A DNA stretch of 64,000 nucleotides from Thuidium tamariscinum. Lineage: Eukaryota > Streptophyta > Bryopsida > Hypnales > Thuidiaceae. The notes under the pieces were generated by a model. It made no database searches and had not been told where the DNA came from. It worked only from the letters and a program-made list of their open reading frames with translations. Numbering within the stretch: the first letter of the stretch is position 1; every line of letters begins with the position of its first letter. The DNA is taken from assembly GCA_947034885.2 (NCBI GenBank), contig OX344754.2, positions 19,672,501 to 19,736,500 of the forward strand, written 5' to 3'. Below, piece after piece: positions 1 to 9,960 of the stretch. A program made the translations under genes and the position numbers.

Positions 1-535
1 TGGCCATGAAAGTCACGTGAAATTGTAGGACGTAGTTGAAAAAAACTTTTTTTTCCAACTTTGAATGCTCTTATCTTCCAATCTGTACGGTCAAACTTCA
101 TGAAATTTTTACCACATGTTGTTAGAGAAGTGAAGTACAAGATCGTACGGTTAGATTCTAAGAAAAAAAGTGTTTTTAGATTTCTTGAGTGATTGCAGCA
201 GAAATGGCAGTTTTCAGTGGTTTCATAGCTAGAAAATGCCTTGGTAACTTAGGGGTTAATTTGTTTTTGGGGCAAACATAATGAACACACAAACTCACAG
301 CTTTGTAAATAAGGAGGCAGCATAGAAGCTTCACAAAGAAAATGGGACATAATTGAATCGGAATTTACAAATAGGCGTACTCAAAATTTGTATTCAAAAA
401 ATGGCGAACATCCTCATATCGTCCTTACGCCAATCTGTATCCTATGGCAAGAACATACAAAAATCGATTGCTAATTACTATATTTCTATTTTAAAGCAAG
501 CATTGTTTCGCTACAATCTTCCAAATTTTTTTCCC
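1..535. repeat. AT-rich dispersed repeat, 3' flank of first unit
   Basis: This segment matches 57898-58428 almost base for base, including the stretch around the stop codon of the neighbouring ORF. Diverged relatives occur at 37190-37560, 43560-44470, 54750-55600 (inverted), 60600-61200 and 62150-62890. No coding potential is convincing. It lies on the 3' side of the 359-codon ORF and probably belongs to the same mobile unit, whose other end is outside the window. Confidence 0.75.
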
Positions 536-1615
536 TCACTCAGATTCCGAATCGGTGTCATCTTTACGAGTTGGGCCAGTTGAACCAGATCCAAAAGTCC
601 CGAGAAATGGTCCACCACCCCACATGTCTCCAGATCCACTTGATGCACCTCCATGCCCATAATTTCCATAGTAAGGTCCTCCAAAAGTTGGAGGAGGAAT
701 TGAATCATCACGCTGAGATCCCCTGTGCCGTGTATCATTATAAGAACTACTTCCAAAGAATCCAAGATAGTACTGAGAACTACCTTGGTTGGAACCATAA
801 TCATGTGTGGTTCTTTGGTTGCCTTGGTAGTTGCCATAGCCACCTCGAGGGTCATTACTGTAGTGTGGATCAGTTTGGCGATTTTGTGTCCCATAAACAC
901 CATGGTCATGTTGATACGATCCATGATGCCCATGTGGTCGACCACGATCCTCGAGACTTCGTTGCATTGCATCTCGCATTTCTTGCTGGTATTGGATGTC
1001 TTCGCGTTCTTGTCTACGCCCAGGTATCTCTCCAAATAAAACAGGCGTTGAAGCATCCTTCTCCTCCTCCTCCTCCTCCTCCGACCAATCATCCTCAACA
1101 TCTGGCAATACAATCGGTGCATATCCAAGTTGGCCTCGGTTAGACCACTCTGGCATACAATCACTTATACCAATCCAACTCGTATAAATAACAGCATCAG
1201 TACGATGCAGTTGGTGGACATTTTTGCTGTAAATTGTGCGCCAATCCACATCTTTGTGGAGCACAATCTCAGCCCAGACCATGGCCATGTTGGAGTAGTT
1301 CATCACATTTGGTTTGGAGTCACGTATTTCAGCTGACCGTGTGACTTCCTCATACCGGTGGACAAAGTGCTTGCTTAGGCACGTCGAAATTTGTCCCTCC
1401 CAACGACGAACTTGCTGTTCAGCACGTTCTCTTGACCACATTTTTGAGAGGTGCGTCATTTTGACGTACTTCTTGCATGTTGTGCAGTCCCAAGATTTCT
1501 TCGGCTCCTCCTCCCATCCAGGTTCTGCTACACACAAAGGGTTTGCCCAATCCTCCCAATTCATGTCTTGGGATTTGCCCTTGGAAGTGGATTTTGGTTT
1601 ATCGTTGCGAGGCAT
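536..1615 (-). CDS. Hypothetical 359-aa protein with C-x31-C-x3-H-x2-H domain
   Basis: I do not recognise a named family. The ATG at 1615 is the first in frame. The N-terminal third contains WEDWANP, then CKKYVKM with Cys about residue 47, then CLSKHFVH with Cys about 79 and His about 83 and 86. The same spacing occurs in the ORFs at 58429-59502, 44982-48299 and 63603-64000, so it is a real conserved domain and possibly binds zinc. The middle is acidic (a run of Glu near residue 180). The C-terminal third is low-complexity, rich in Gly, Tyr, Ser, Asn and Gln, and ends DDTDSESE. The ORF starts about 175 bp from the CGGACGG array and points away from the array and its CAGGG terminus. The 58.4 kb copy keeps the frame, including a multiple-of-three indel in the Glu run. 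It is probably transposon cargo; function unknown. Confidence 0.7.
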   Translation of the reverse strand: MPRNDKPKSTSKGKSQDMNWEDWANPLCVAEPGWEEEPKKSWDCTTCKKYVKMTHLSKMWSRERAEQQVRRWEGQISTCLSKHFVHRYEEVTRSAEIRDSKPNVMNYSNMAMVWAEIVLHKDVDWRTIYSKNVHQLHRTDAVIYTSWIGISDCMPEWSNRGQLGYAPIVLPDVEDDWSEEEEEEEKDASTPVLFGEIPGRRQEREDIQYQQEMRDAMQRSLEDRGRPHGHHGSYQHDHGVYGTQNRQTDPHYSNDPRGGYGNYQGNQRTTHDYGSNQGSSQYYLGFFGSSSYNDTRHRGSQRDDSIPPPTFGGPYYGNYGHGGASSGSGDMWGGGPFLGTFGSGSTGPTRKDDTDSESE

Positions 1616-1789
1616 GGTAATAAAATTACCCCACAGTTCAAAATTAGGGTGATGGGAATTTCGGGGCCCGCAAAAGCAAATAATAATTAAAACTCAATAC
1701 TATGAAAGTATTCAAGTTTTAATCACAACCATCTCACCAAGTTGAAAGGGGCTCACAGAGCTCGAGGCACTAGATTACCCACTTCGGAA

Positions 1790-2245
1790 GGCGGACGATT
1801 GTGCCTCAATGAGCCGTCCGCGATGCTACTTATACTCGCGGACAGCGGGCGACGTCCCATCAAAATCCGACGGCATTCAACGCGGACGGACTCACGGAAG
1901 ATCGTGCGGCCAGGATTGATCGCCAGTCGGATTCGGCGGTGCGGACGGACTACGGACGGAGTGTGGACGGACTTCGGACGGGCTGACGGACTGCGGACGG
2001 ATTGCGGACGCCTTGCGGACGGCCTGCGGACGGGCGGACACAGTGCGGACGGCTTGCGGACGGGCGGACAGAGTGCGGACGGCCTGCGGACGCTCTCCGC
2101 ACCATCCGCCCGTCCGCAGTCCGCCTGCAACTCGTCCGCGCGTCCGCAAGCCGGCTGCAACCCGTCCGCGCGTCCGCAACCCGTCCGCGCGACCGCACTC
2201 TATGTGTCCGAAATGCCGTCCGCGGAAGTGTCTGGTCGTCCGTCC
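1790..2245. repeat. CpG-dense CGGACGG array (two arms, opposite orientation)
   Basis: The array is built of CGGACGG and GCGGAC motifs reading on the plus strand to about 2095, then CCGTCCGC on the same strand to about 2245, so it is roughly an inverted repeat. It sits between the ORF at 536-1615 and the terminus at 2338. Every reading frame is open because the motif contains no stop codon, so the ORFs across it are not genes. It resembles the short subterminal repeats that hAT transposases bind, or a CpG-island promoter. Confidence 0.85.
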
Positions 2246-2311
2246 ACTGGACGTACGCAAACAGAATTTCAAATGTCAATGGACATCCGTGGGTTAGCGT
2301 CTACGTCCCGT

Positions 2312-2338
2312 GGACGTCCGGACGTCCCGTCATCCCTG
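2312..2338 (-). repeat. hAT-like element terminus (CAGGGATGACGG)
   Basis: Read on the minus strand, the terminus begins CAGGGATGACGGGACGTCCG. Homology with the copy ending at 60102 stops exactly at this CAGGG. The flanks then differ (aacacact here, atgcttct there), as expected for independent insertions. CAGGG is a typical hAT terminal sequence. The opposite end is outside the window, so the 8-bp target duplication cannot be tested. Confidence 0.7.
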
Positions 2339-5300
2339 AACACACTGATGCGGAACTGGTACGTATCGATGCAACTGAACAATGACATTTCTTGACTTCT
2401 ATTGTCAACTGTGGAACATTTTAAGTGAAAACGATGCTTTAAAGTCGTTTGTGAAGAAGTTTTTGTACTGAATTTCTGCGGGTCAGGGATGGAAGTGAAC
2501 TTTGCCATTCTCTGTACGAACGCTAGTTTTCAGACATAATTCTGTAAATGAACTTCAATGTGCCCCATTCATGTGTGCGATGGATGAAGTCTCCGAACAC
2601 CCTTCTGCTTCATTCACAATTTATCACGTCAGCAAAGAAACATCTTTGTGAACAAAAATTGGGCATGGTTAATTACGAGTTATGTAATTCTCTACTGTGC
2701 ATTCAATAGTGGAAGGCAGTAAGAGCATTTGCATCTTCATGAACGTACTAATAGGGGCTTTCATTGGAGGTTTGCATGCAAGTCATTATGTGAAAACAAT
2801 GAACGGGAATAGAGAACATGCAATGTTCAATGGATTAGCAGTTTTTGAAAATATTGAAGGAAGTGAAATGCGAATGAATTGAAGAACATAAACTTTGATG
2901 TAACTAACACCTTGTACGATCATCCTTGTATTTTTTGTGACCATTGCCAAGCAGTGGACCATGGAAAGGTGGGGAAGGTATTGTATGCAAAGAAGAAGTA
3001 AAGTTTGTCCACTGACTATGTGAGATGTATAGACGTATGTAGATATGATTAATCCATAGTATTACCACACAATGAAGAACTTAAATGAGGGGGTTATATT
3101 ATATTCCGCAGAATCCTGTGAATAGAGAGGCATAGCTTGAAAGACCTGAAATGATGGTCATGTTAGCAAGTATTGTGTAAACTCACAAGAAGGTGATTGT
3201 GAGTATGCTTTTAGTAGATCAAGAAAATCATGAAAGACCATGTGAGTCATTTTTAGGCAGTGGCTGCCATTTGTCCACTATACCTTAGTAACATGTTTTA
3301 AGGAATTTTTTTACAGTTGAGAATTACCGAAGGAATTGGAGGACATCTCCAGAATTGCAAACGCGTTCTTTCAAACACTACGGCCGGCTGCGGGATGAAA
3401 CACAGTGCTTGAGTACTGTACTTGTCCATAATTTAAGAAGGCATAATGTTCAGTTTGTACTTGTCGTTGTTACTTGCATGCGGTTCTTACCCTGAAATTC
3501 TATGGACATACTAATTCTATGTGAACATCGAAGCACCATATATATTTGTGGAGAATGTTACAGTCGAACTGTTGTATTTGTCCACTGTCGTGGCTTTTTT
3601 TTTCCCTTTCCGGTTATTAAAGAAGGCTCTTATTTCCATTAGTAATAAATAAAATAAGAAAAAATTGTTGTATCCATCATGACATAGTTAGAAATTCAGT
3701 AGTTGGATTGAAACGATCTACGGTGGGCAGATTAACATGTGTTTGCGAGGTGTATGGGAAAGATTTTTAATTTTCCGTTACAAATTTGGGTTGACACATG
3801 TCGCAAGCTGGCCTTGAGAAATTGCAGCGATTTGCATTGAAAGCCAGCATTTGGAGCGCAGGGTAATGTCTATTATTCGAACCCAAACTGCTTTTTGCTT
3901 GATTTGTGGTGCACGTACCAAAAAAGCACAATGTATGGAAGTGGACTTAAAGTCAATACAGTAACAATTGAATTTAGAGTTTCTATTTCAGTATTTAGTT
4001 TTCAGATTCTGCAGTTTTGTACTTTTACATTTTGAGAATTATCTTGTGTAACTGTAAAACGAAGTTGACTTTAATAGGAGGTAAGGTAATTTCCATTTCC
4101 ATTTACTTGTTTAAATAAAGGAATCAGGAATTTTCATGGATAATCTGTGGCAGTTGGTATCGGCTGTGATGGCTGAAGGCAGCTGGGTGACGATTTTGGG
4201 AGCTTCGTCTTCTGTCGTGAAGGTGGAGTGCTTATCCCAGACGTCGTTCAAACCTTAGCGTTCATAGTGGAAAGTGATGGAAGAAATTCAGATGTCGTGA
4301 GGGAAGGCAGTTGTCCGCAAAACAGAATCAAAAATCCTGTGCCTGCAAACTACAGCGTGACGGAAAGCGGTGTTTTTGAAGATCAGAGATGAAAAACCAT
4401 GGAGAGGCCATCAATCTTGGAAAAGAAGACATTGTGAAGGACACTCAGTTCCTACCCGAAGACTTGAGTGCTTCACAGGTTCCTCCAGAGACGGAGGTGA
4501 GCAAGTTTTGGCAGTCGTTGGCTTAATTTCTTAGGTGCTCTATGACTATCCTTCGACTTTCACAGAAAATGCTCGGTTAATAGTACGTGACGTCATGTGT
4601 GTCAGGCCCGCGCCGTGTACCTTTCATCACAGTCGGCGCACAACAATCCAACACCGGTAAGTCATGACTAATGATTATAATTTTGTGAAGAGCGCTGTGA
4701 AAGACATCAGTCCATGAAAGAGCACTTTGCATGATGCACAGTGATGACTAAACATGAATTACAGCAACACTACTTATATAGTGGGAGTGATGTGGCCTTA
4801 CAGTTCTTTTCTTATAGAGGAATGCGACAACCTGTGATGAATCAGTCGCAGGAAACATGGTCACTGACTTGTAATTAGTGTTTCCAGTAGGTCCGGCTGT
4901 GATCTCCTGAGTGGAGTCAACGTGTAGTGAATGCCCGATCTGTTTGATGATTGCTTTCATACGCTTCCGTGTGTAGTGTCGAATGGAAGCAGTGATTCAA
5001 TGCATGTCCGCTTTAAATAGTCCCCGTGAAGTTGAACTTTGAGATAGTGTCATACGATAATGTGGGTTCTTGTAATGTGAGATGGAAATGCGTTCCTATT
5101 TGTGCTTGAAGGCAGTTGATGGTGTTTTCGCATGCTCAATGACATGTGAGCCTGATGTTTCAAATAACTTTTACGAATTACGACGAAGCGAAGAACAGAA
5201 CTTGTTATGACTGTCTTCACACCACAGCTAAGCAGTGTCGATGTCAAAGAACCGAAGAGAGAGTCATGTATTATTCGCTATGAAAAGTGGATTTGTTATT

Positions 5301-5800
5301 AGAAACTAGCATTTATCAGTGAAGAATTATATGTTCCACCTTCAGCTCTGAAAGTATAAGAACTGTTTAATCGTAGTTGTGTATGTTCATACAATGTGTA
5401 GGATGAATGCGGATCTCTTTGAAGAGTGGGCCCCAAAAGCTAGTGAATTAGAATTCTGAATAGTTCTTGTCATGAATGTAGTATATTTCATTCCAAAGCA
5501 GAAAAAAGTGTAGTGACGCGAACGGTAGAAGCCGTCGACCTTCGATAGTACAGTCATTCCAAACATTTCAAAATTTGTGCTGGTGGTAGTACCTACTAAA
5601 GCAACAGTACTTGGTCGTGCAAATGAGAGGGTGGAAGAAGTTTATATAAATGAAATGAAGGCAACCGTGAAGGTATTGAGTGAAGTACTCCTCGGACTTG
5701 GGTGCTCTTGAACAAGTAATTCCTCAAAGTTGCTGGACTAGAAGGATATTATTTGAGAATAATACTAAAATATGTGTTGCAACGTCGTGCATTACTTGAT
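2339..5800. other. Non-coding or degraded transposon sequence
   Basis: No supportable gene is seen in this 3.4 kb. Base composition and the downstream transposase-like ORF suggest it is the 5' part of an old CACTA element, invaded at 2338 by the CGGACGG unit. Short open frames at 2697-2882 and 4748-5247 show no recognisable motif. Confidence 0.5.
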
Positions 5801-7089
5801 ATGCAGGGAAGCATGTGCCCACCTATGTCTCAAGTTCCTTGTGTTCAGCCGCATGCTTGGGCAAATTACCGAGGAGGCATGGCTATAGGAGTGCACCCCA
5901 TGATGCAAATGTACGGAAATGGATTTTATCCCTCTTTCTCGACACTGTCATTCACTGGCGTGACACCAAGATACAGTAGTTTTCCTCATGGTGGCTTCAC
6001 AGATAGTTTTCTCCATACTCAAATGGGGCCATCAGGAAGTACTACTCAGAATGTTGAATGGCAGAATATGCAGAATGTGAATGCCGCGTTGAATGAACTT
6101 CCGCAGAGAGGATCAGGACTTGCACCCGTCCACCAAAGTGAGGAACCACGTCCTCTGTACTCAAGGCCAGCTGTGAGCAGTGCAAGCCAGTGGATATGTC
6201 CCCGTAAACTGTTGAGGGAAACAAAGGAACGTGAACAGACTCAACACAGGAGTGGAGTTGATATGCACCTCAAGGGTGGTTGTCCTTCCATGATAGAGAA
6301 CAACAGAAAATGCTTGGGAACCGGAAGACCGTCTCAGCCTTTGGAGTTACAACAATCACCTTGTCCGACCTCGGCTGAAATACAGCAAGGACCACTTTCA
6401 AGCAAGAGCGTGGATGTGGAGCAGACCGTTGTAAGATCGAATGAAGGTAGACTGCAGCATCATGGTACTTTGCCGTCAGAACAACGAAATGATCTTCAAG
6501 GAGCCTTGCATGACTCAAGTAAGTCAAACACTCCTGGTTATTTGAAGCAACGGAAAGCTCTTAGAGAGGACGAGAAGTCGTATTTGAAAGAAGTGAAATT
6601 GGCTATATCAAAGGGAAGGGTGCCACAGGTGATGAGGTGACCGTATGCCAAGATAAAAGTGGAAACATAATTCGTTATAAGTCTCTGTTTCTAAATGCCC
6701 TGAAGTTGGCCGCTCATGCAATTGTCCAAGACAATTATATAGACGTCAATGAAGAAGAAACAATGAATGCAATTATGGATGAGGTGAGGAGGCAGTTTGT
6801 ACTGCCTCAACCATTACCAGTTGGAATGGTGGAGAGATATTTGAAAAGTTACTTCAAGAGATGTAGATTAGAGTACCACCAGTTTTGGATAAAGCACGGA
6901 GACAAAAAGAAGCCTGACGGTTGTAAACAAGCAGTGTGGTTGAAATTGGTAGAGAATTGGGAGTCCAAGGAAGCGAGTAAGGAATGCCAGAAGAGCAGCA
7001 TGAATGCGTCAGTGCAGAAGTCGATGTCGGTAAAGTGCGTCTCGTTCCTGAAGCCTCCTGTGAAGAAATTGTATGACTTCCGGACATAA
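5801..7089 (+). pseudogene. CACTA/En-Spm-associated transposase-like ORF, frameshifted
   Basis: An ATG at 5801 opens a frame to 6640, rich in Met, Pro, Gly and Gln and ending in a charged segment. A second frame, open from about 6605 to 7089, carries the region of interest. It reads YLKSYFKRCRLEYHQFW, then KKPDGCKQAVWLKLVENW, then a Lys/Ser-rich tail. This order (basic helix, short linker, a W..LV..W motif, basic tail) is that of plant Ptta/En-Spm-type accessory transposases. The two frames differ by one base around 6590-6630 with no room for an intron, so I treat the locus as one gene broken by an indel. The assignment to that family is from pattern memory and is moderate. Alternatively the two frames are separate small proteins. 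Confidence 0.5.
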
Positions 7090-7581
7090 GAGCACACCAA
7101 TAGCATATTTTATGTGTGAAGTCTATGTTGAGTGCTTTGTGGAACTTTATGTATATTATGAGTTTTTGTTGAATTGAAAACGGTTATATAGTCGTGAGCA
7201 CGAATGGTCATGGAACGTGAGATGCAGTACTGTGATAAGAATTTTTGTTTCCAATGAAATTAGAAGTGAATGATGAAATGATGAATATGTTGTATGTCAT
7301 GTGTTGGATATGTATGTGATGGAGTCGGTGATTTGAACTCGTTACTACTGTTGTTATCTGTTGACCCTTCTGACGGTGTAGTTGATGAATGTTATCATGT
7401 TTGGAAGAGGAGCATACGTAAACGTAGGTTTGGCAAGAATGGGAAGCCTGTATGAAGTCGGACATGAATAGTGTTTGCGTGCAGTGACATTTATTGTTTG
7501 ATTTTTACTGTTTCACGTCTTTTTAAAATTTTCTACTTATTTGTAAGAGCACAAAATGAACATGCACAGGCAAACTCATTA
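7090..7581. other. 3' flank of the transposase-like ORF
   Basis: No gene is seen. The sequence is AT-rich with short repeats and leads into the CACTA terminus at 7582. Confidence 0.4.
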
Positions 7582-8427
7582 CACTACAAAAAATCAGGGG
7601 TATAAATGACTGCAAGGAAATGACTCTATGTCCGGTTTGACTGCAACGTGACTAGTACCTCTGTAATTGCACCAGCCTTGCGGTGCAAGCAGTCTCTCAG
7701 TCATTTTTAAGTCGTCACTGTGACTTGTGGATGAAGACATGACGGATGTAGGAGAACAACCTATGTTTCTCTGTTAGTACTGTGTTTGACTACAGTACAG
7801 GGACAAGGGTACATCCAAGGGGCCTCATCGAGTCATTTATGAGTGCGTATTAGTTATTAACTATGTCTTATCGGTACTTAGTAATGACTTCTAATTGACT
7901 GTACATGAAAAATTTGCTAGGTCTACATTTTGCGGGCAGGGAACGGGCCGGGCAGCACGATGATGTGGAAGATAGTGACTTCAGCATGACTAAAATGAGA
8001 CTGCGCCCTCCGTTACAACTTTCTGATGTGATTAATCACATTTGAACACTGCAAATATGGGACCCTTGCTAGCTGCAATGAATGGTCATCTATTTTGGGT
8101 GCATAGTGCTCATTAGATAGGCTTCCAAAGTATTTTGTGAACATTTATTGTACATAGGATCGCGGTACTCCCCATGCTGCGCCTCTTACAAAAATAGAAT
8201 AAATTAAAGATAAATGACTGCATGCTCATGACACGACTGAAATGTAGGCAGTAGTATGCTTTGTACAAGTAGAACATATCAAAGTCTGAAAGAGAGTATA
8301 TTTTAGTAGATAGTTATACACTTTCAAGTCTCCTCACATCATTGCGAAAGAAATGGCCGACACTGATAGATTGTGACTCAATCCCGACTACATCGGAACT
8401 AAAAAGTGACTAAAATTGACTACAGGG
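7582..8427 (+). repeat. CACTA-like terminus with clustered TGACT motifs
   Basis: The block opens with CACTACAAAAAATCAGGGG and then contains well over ten TGACT or AGTCA motifs (for example aaatgactgcaaggaaatgactc) until it is cut at 8428 by the next repeat. CACTA elements carry short repeated subterminal motifs next to a CACTA end. I do not find the matching TAGTG end in the window. Confidence 0.5.
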
Positions 8428-8741
8428 TGTGAGCGCTCCTAACTCCACCCTCGAGCTAAGAGTTTTTCACACGGGTCCTGTGTCTAATTGAGTTTTCTTT
8501 CTAATTGGGTAAAAAAGAAAGCCTTCCAAGCAATGAACTCTTTTAGTCACGTCTTTAAAGTGTTCTAATCTAATTTTGTGGTTATAATTCTATCTTATTC
8601 TATTCTAAAATTCACCCAATCGATCCTACTCTATTCTAGTCTATTGAATATTATTTGTGCCTAAATTTAATTCCAAGCATTTGGTAAAAAGAAACTTAAC
8701 AATAAAACAATGAGAATGAAAATCAAATGTGAGCGATTTCC

Positions 8742-8837
8742 CTCCTCTGCGTAAATCTCCATGGTCCCGTCGTCAAACATCATCATATGCAAATATTCTC
8801 CTACCACCTCGCCATCGAACTCATCCCGGCTCTCCAT
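8742..8837 (-). pseudogene. Conserved 32-codon exon-like ORF, left copy
   Basis: The first codons read MESRDEFDGEVV and the segment ends GTMEIYAEE. It has the same 32-codon length as the copies at 13698 and 15165. The base before the ATG is a TAG acceptor-like context, but the donor that is GTAAAC in the other copies is GGAAAT here, so this exon could not splice normally. No family recognised. Confidence 0.45.
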
Positions 8838-9847
8838 CTAATCCATAATAATTCGCACGTTGTTGGTCAATTAATCTGGTCCTGTTTTTTAAAAGAAACT
8901 AAAGTTATGTAGCGTTAATTTAATTGCGTAATTCTTTTAATTCCTAAATCCCCGGTAATTAGGAATTACTGCAATTTAACTAGTCTACCTAAATGGTTAA
9001 GGTTCTAAAGAAATCAATGGAAATCTAATAATTCACTATTCGTTGTTTTTAGTTTTCTTTAATTCTTAAAATTAATGTGATGAAATTCCCAATTGAATTA
9101 AAATGATTTGGGTGGAAATTCCCTTCAAATCTTTTCAAATCCAATTGATTTTCGAAATTGTTTTAATTCCAACGAAATTGGTTGTCAATTTGTTTGTTTC
9201 CTTTTTGGCTTATTAGAATATTTTAATCGAAAAACTATCATCAAATCTTTTCAAATCTAATTAATTTTGAATTTGCGTTAGTTTGTAAAGAAATTAGTTG
9301 TCAATTTGTTTGTTTCCTTTTTGGCTTATTAGGCCTAATAAAACAAAACCATAAAATCCAAACCTTTTAAGAATCTAATGAAGAACTACCGACCAAAGAA
9401 TGTAGAATATACTCCCTAGAATAAGTGCCAATTCAATAGTAAGATTCTAAAACAATTAGTTTTAAAAGGGGGTGGGGTCAACGTTGAGAATAAAGAATTA
9501 GATTTCAATAGTAAGATTCTTAGGAAATTGATTTTTTAATGCCAAATCCTCCCTTAATTCTCCTAATTCCTTCCTTCCTCCTCACTTTGCTTCCGAGATG
9601 TTTTGCAAGTTTTTGTAAGGGGAGTGGTGGCTATGGAGTTTTTAGTTTGGAAAGATGGACGAAGATTTTTGATGTTGCAATTGTTTAATTTTTGGTGAGA
9701 AATTGAAGTGAGGAGTTTAGATTTTTTCTTGTAACTCTCCTTTGATTTGACCAAAATTTAAATAATTGTAACAAAGATTTGGGTGAGAATTCTCACTTGT
9801 ATAGAATGTGAGTTTTTTGGACTCCAACCCCTAGATGACCCCACATC

Positions 9848-9900
9848 CCTGGTTCCCAGTTTCGGCACCCGACCCCTGGCTCCCAGTTTCGGCACCCACC
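9848..9900. repeat. Two-copy tandem repeat (CCCTGG..CCCAGTTTCGGCACCC)
   Basis: Two adjacent copies of a roughly 26-bp unit lie at the inner edge of the left long repeat. The GC-rich minisatellite at 12425-12540 has the complementary flavour (GATTTCGGAAGCCAGGGACT) and sits at the inner edge of the right repeat, so the two probably mark the same element position. Confidence 0.5.
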
Positions 9901-9960
9901 TGTGAGCCCTCAAGATGGCACTCAGGACTCTGGGTCCATTTTTCGCGATTAAATAGCGAA

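Larger units (their letters stand above)
8428..9960 (-). repeat. Long repeat, left copy (inverted)
   Basis: The segment starts TGTGAGCGCTCCTAACTCC and is the reverse complement of the blocks ending at 14097 and 15573, which finish GGAGCGCTCACA. Similarity continues inward for about 1.4-1.5 kb, with indels. The arrangement resembles an element with very long terminal inverted repeats. No matching target duplication is visible at 8428 and 15573 (flanks ctacaggg and acgctcct). Confidence 0.7.

Noticed and set aside
571..1143. Plus-strand frame of 190 codons opposite the first conserved ORF
   Set aside because: It mirrors the codon pattern of the minus-strand gene, and the minus-strand protein is the one conserved with distant relatives.
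1753..2297. Several 80-217-codon frames across the first array, both strands
   Set aside because: CGGACGG and its complement contain no stop in any frame, so long frames arise automatically. The peptides are Arg/Pro/Gly-rich repeats. The same holds for 37585-37977, 43204-43483, 48326-48834, 52022-52609, 59630-60137 and 62772-63413.
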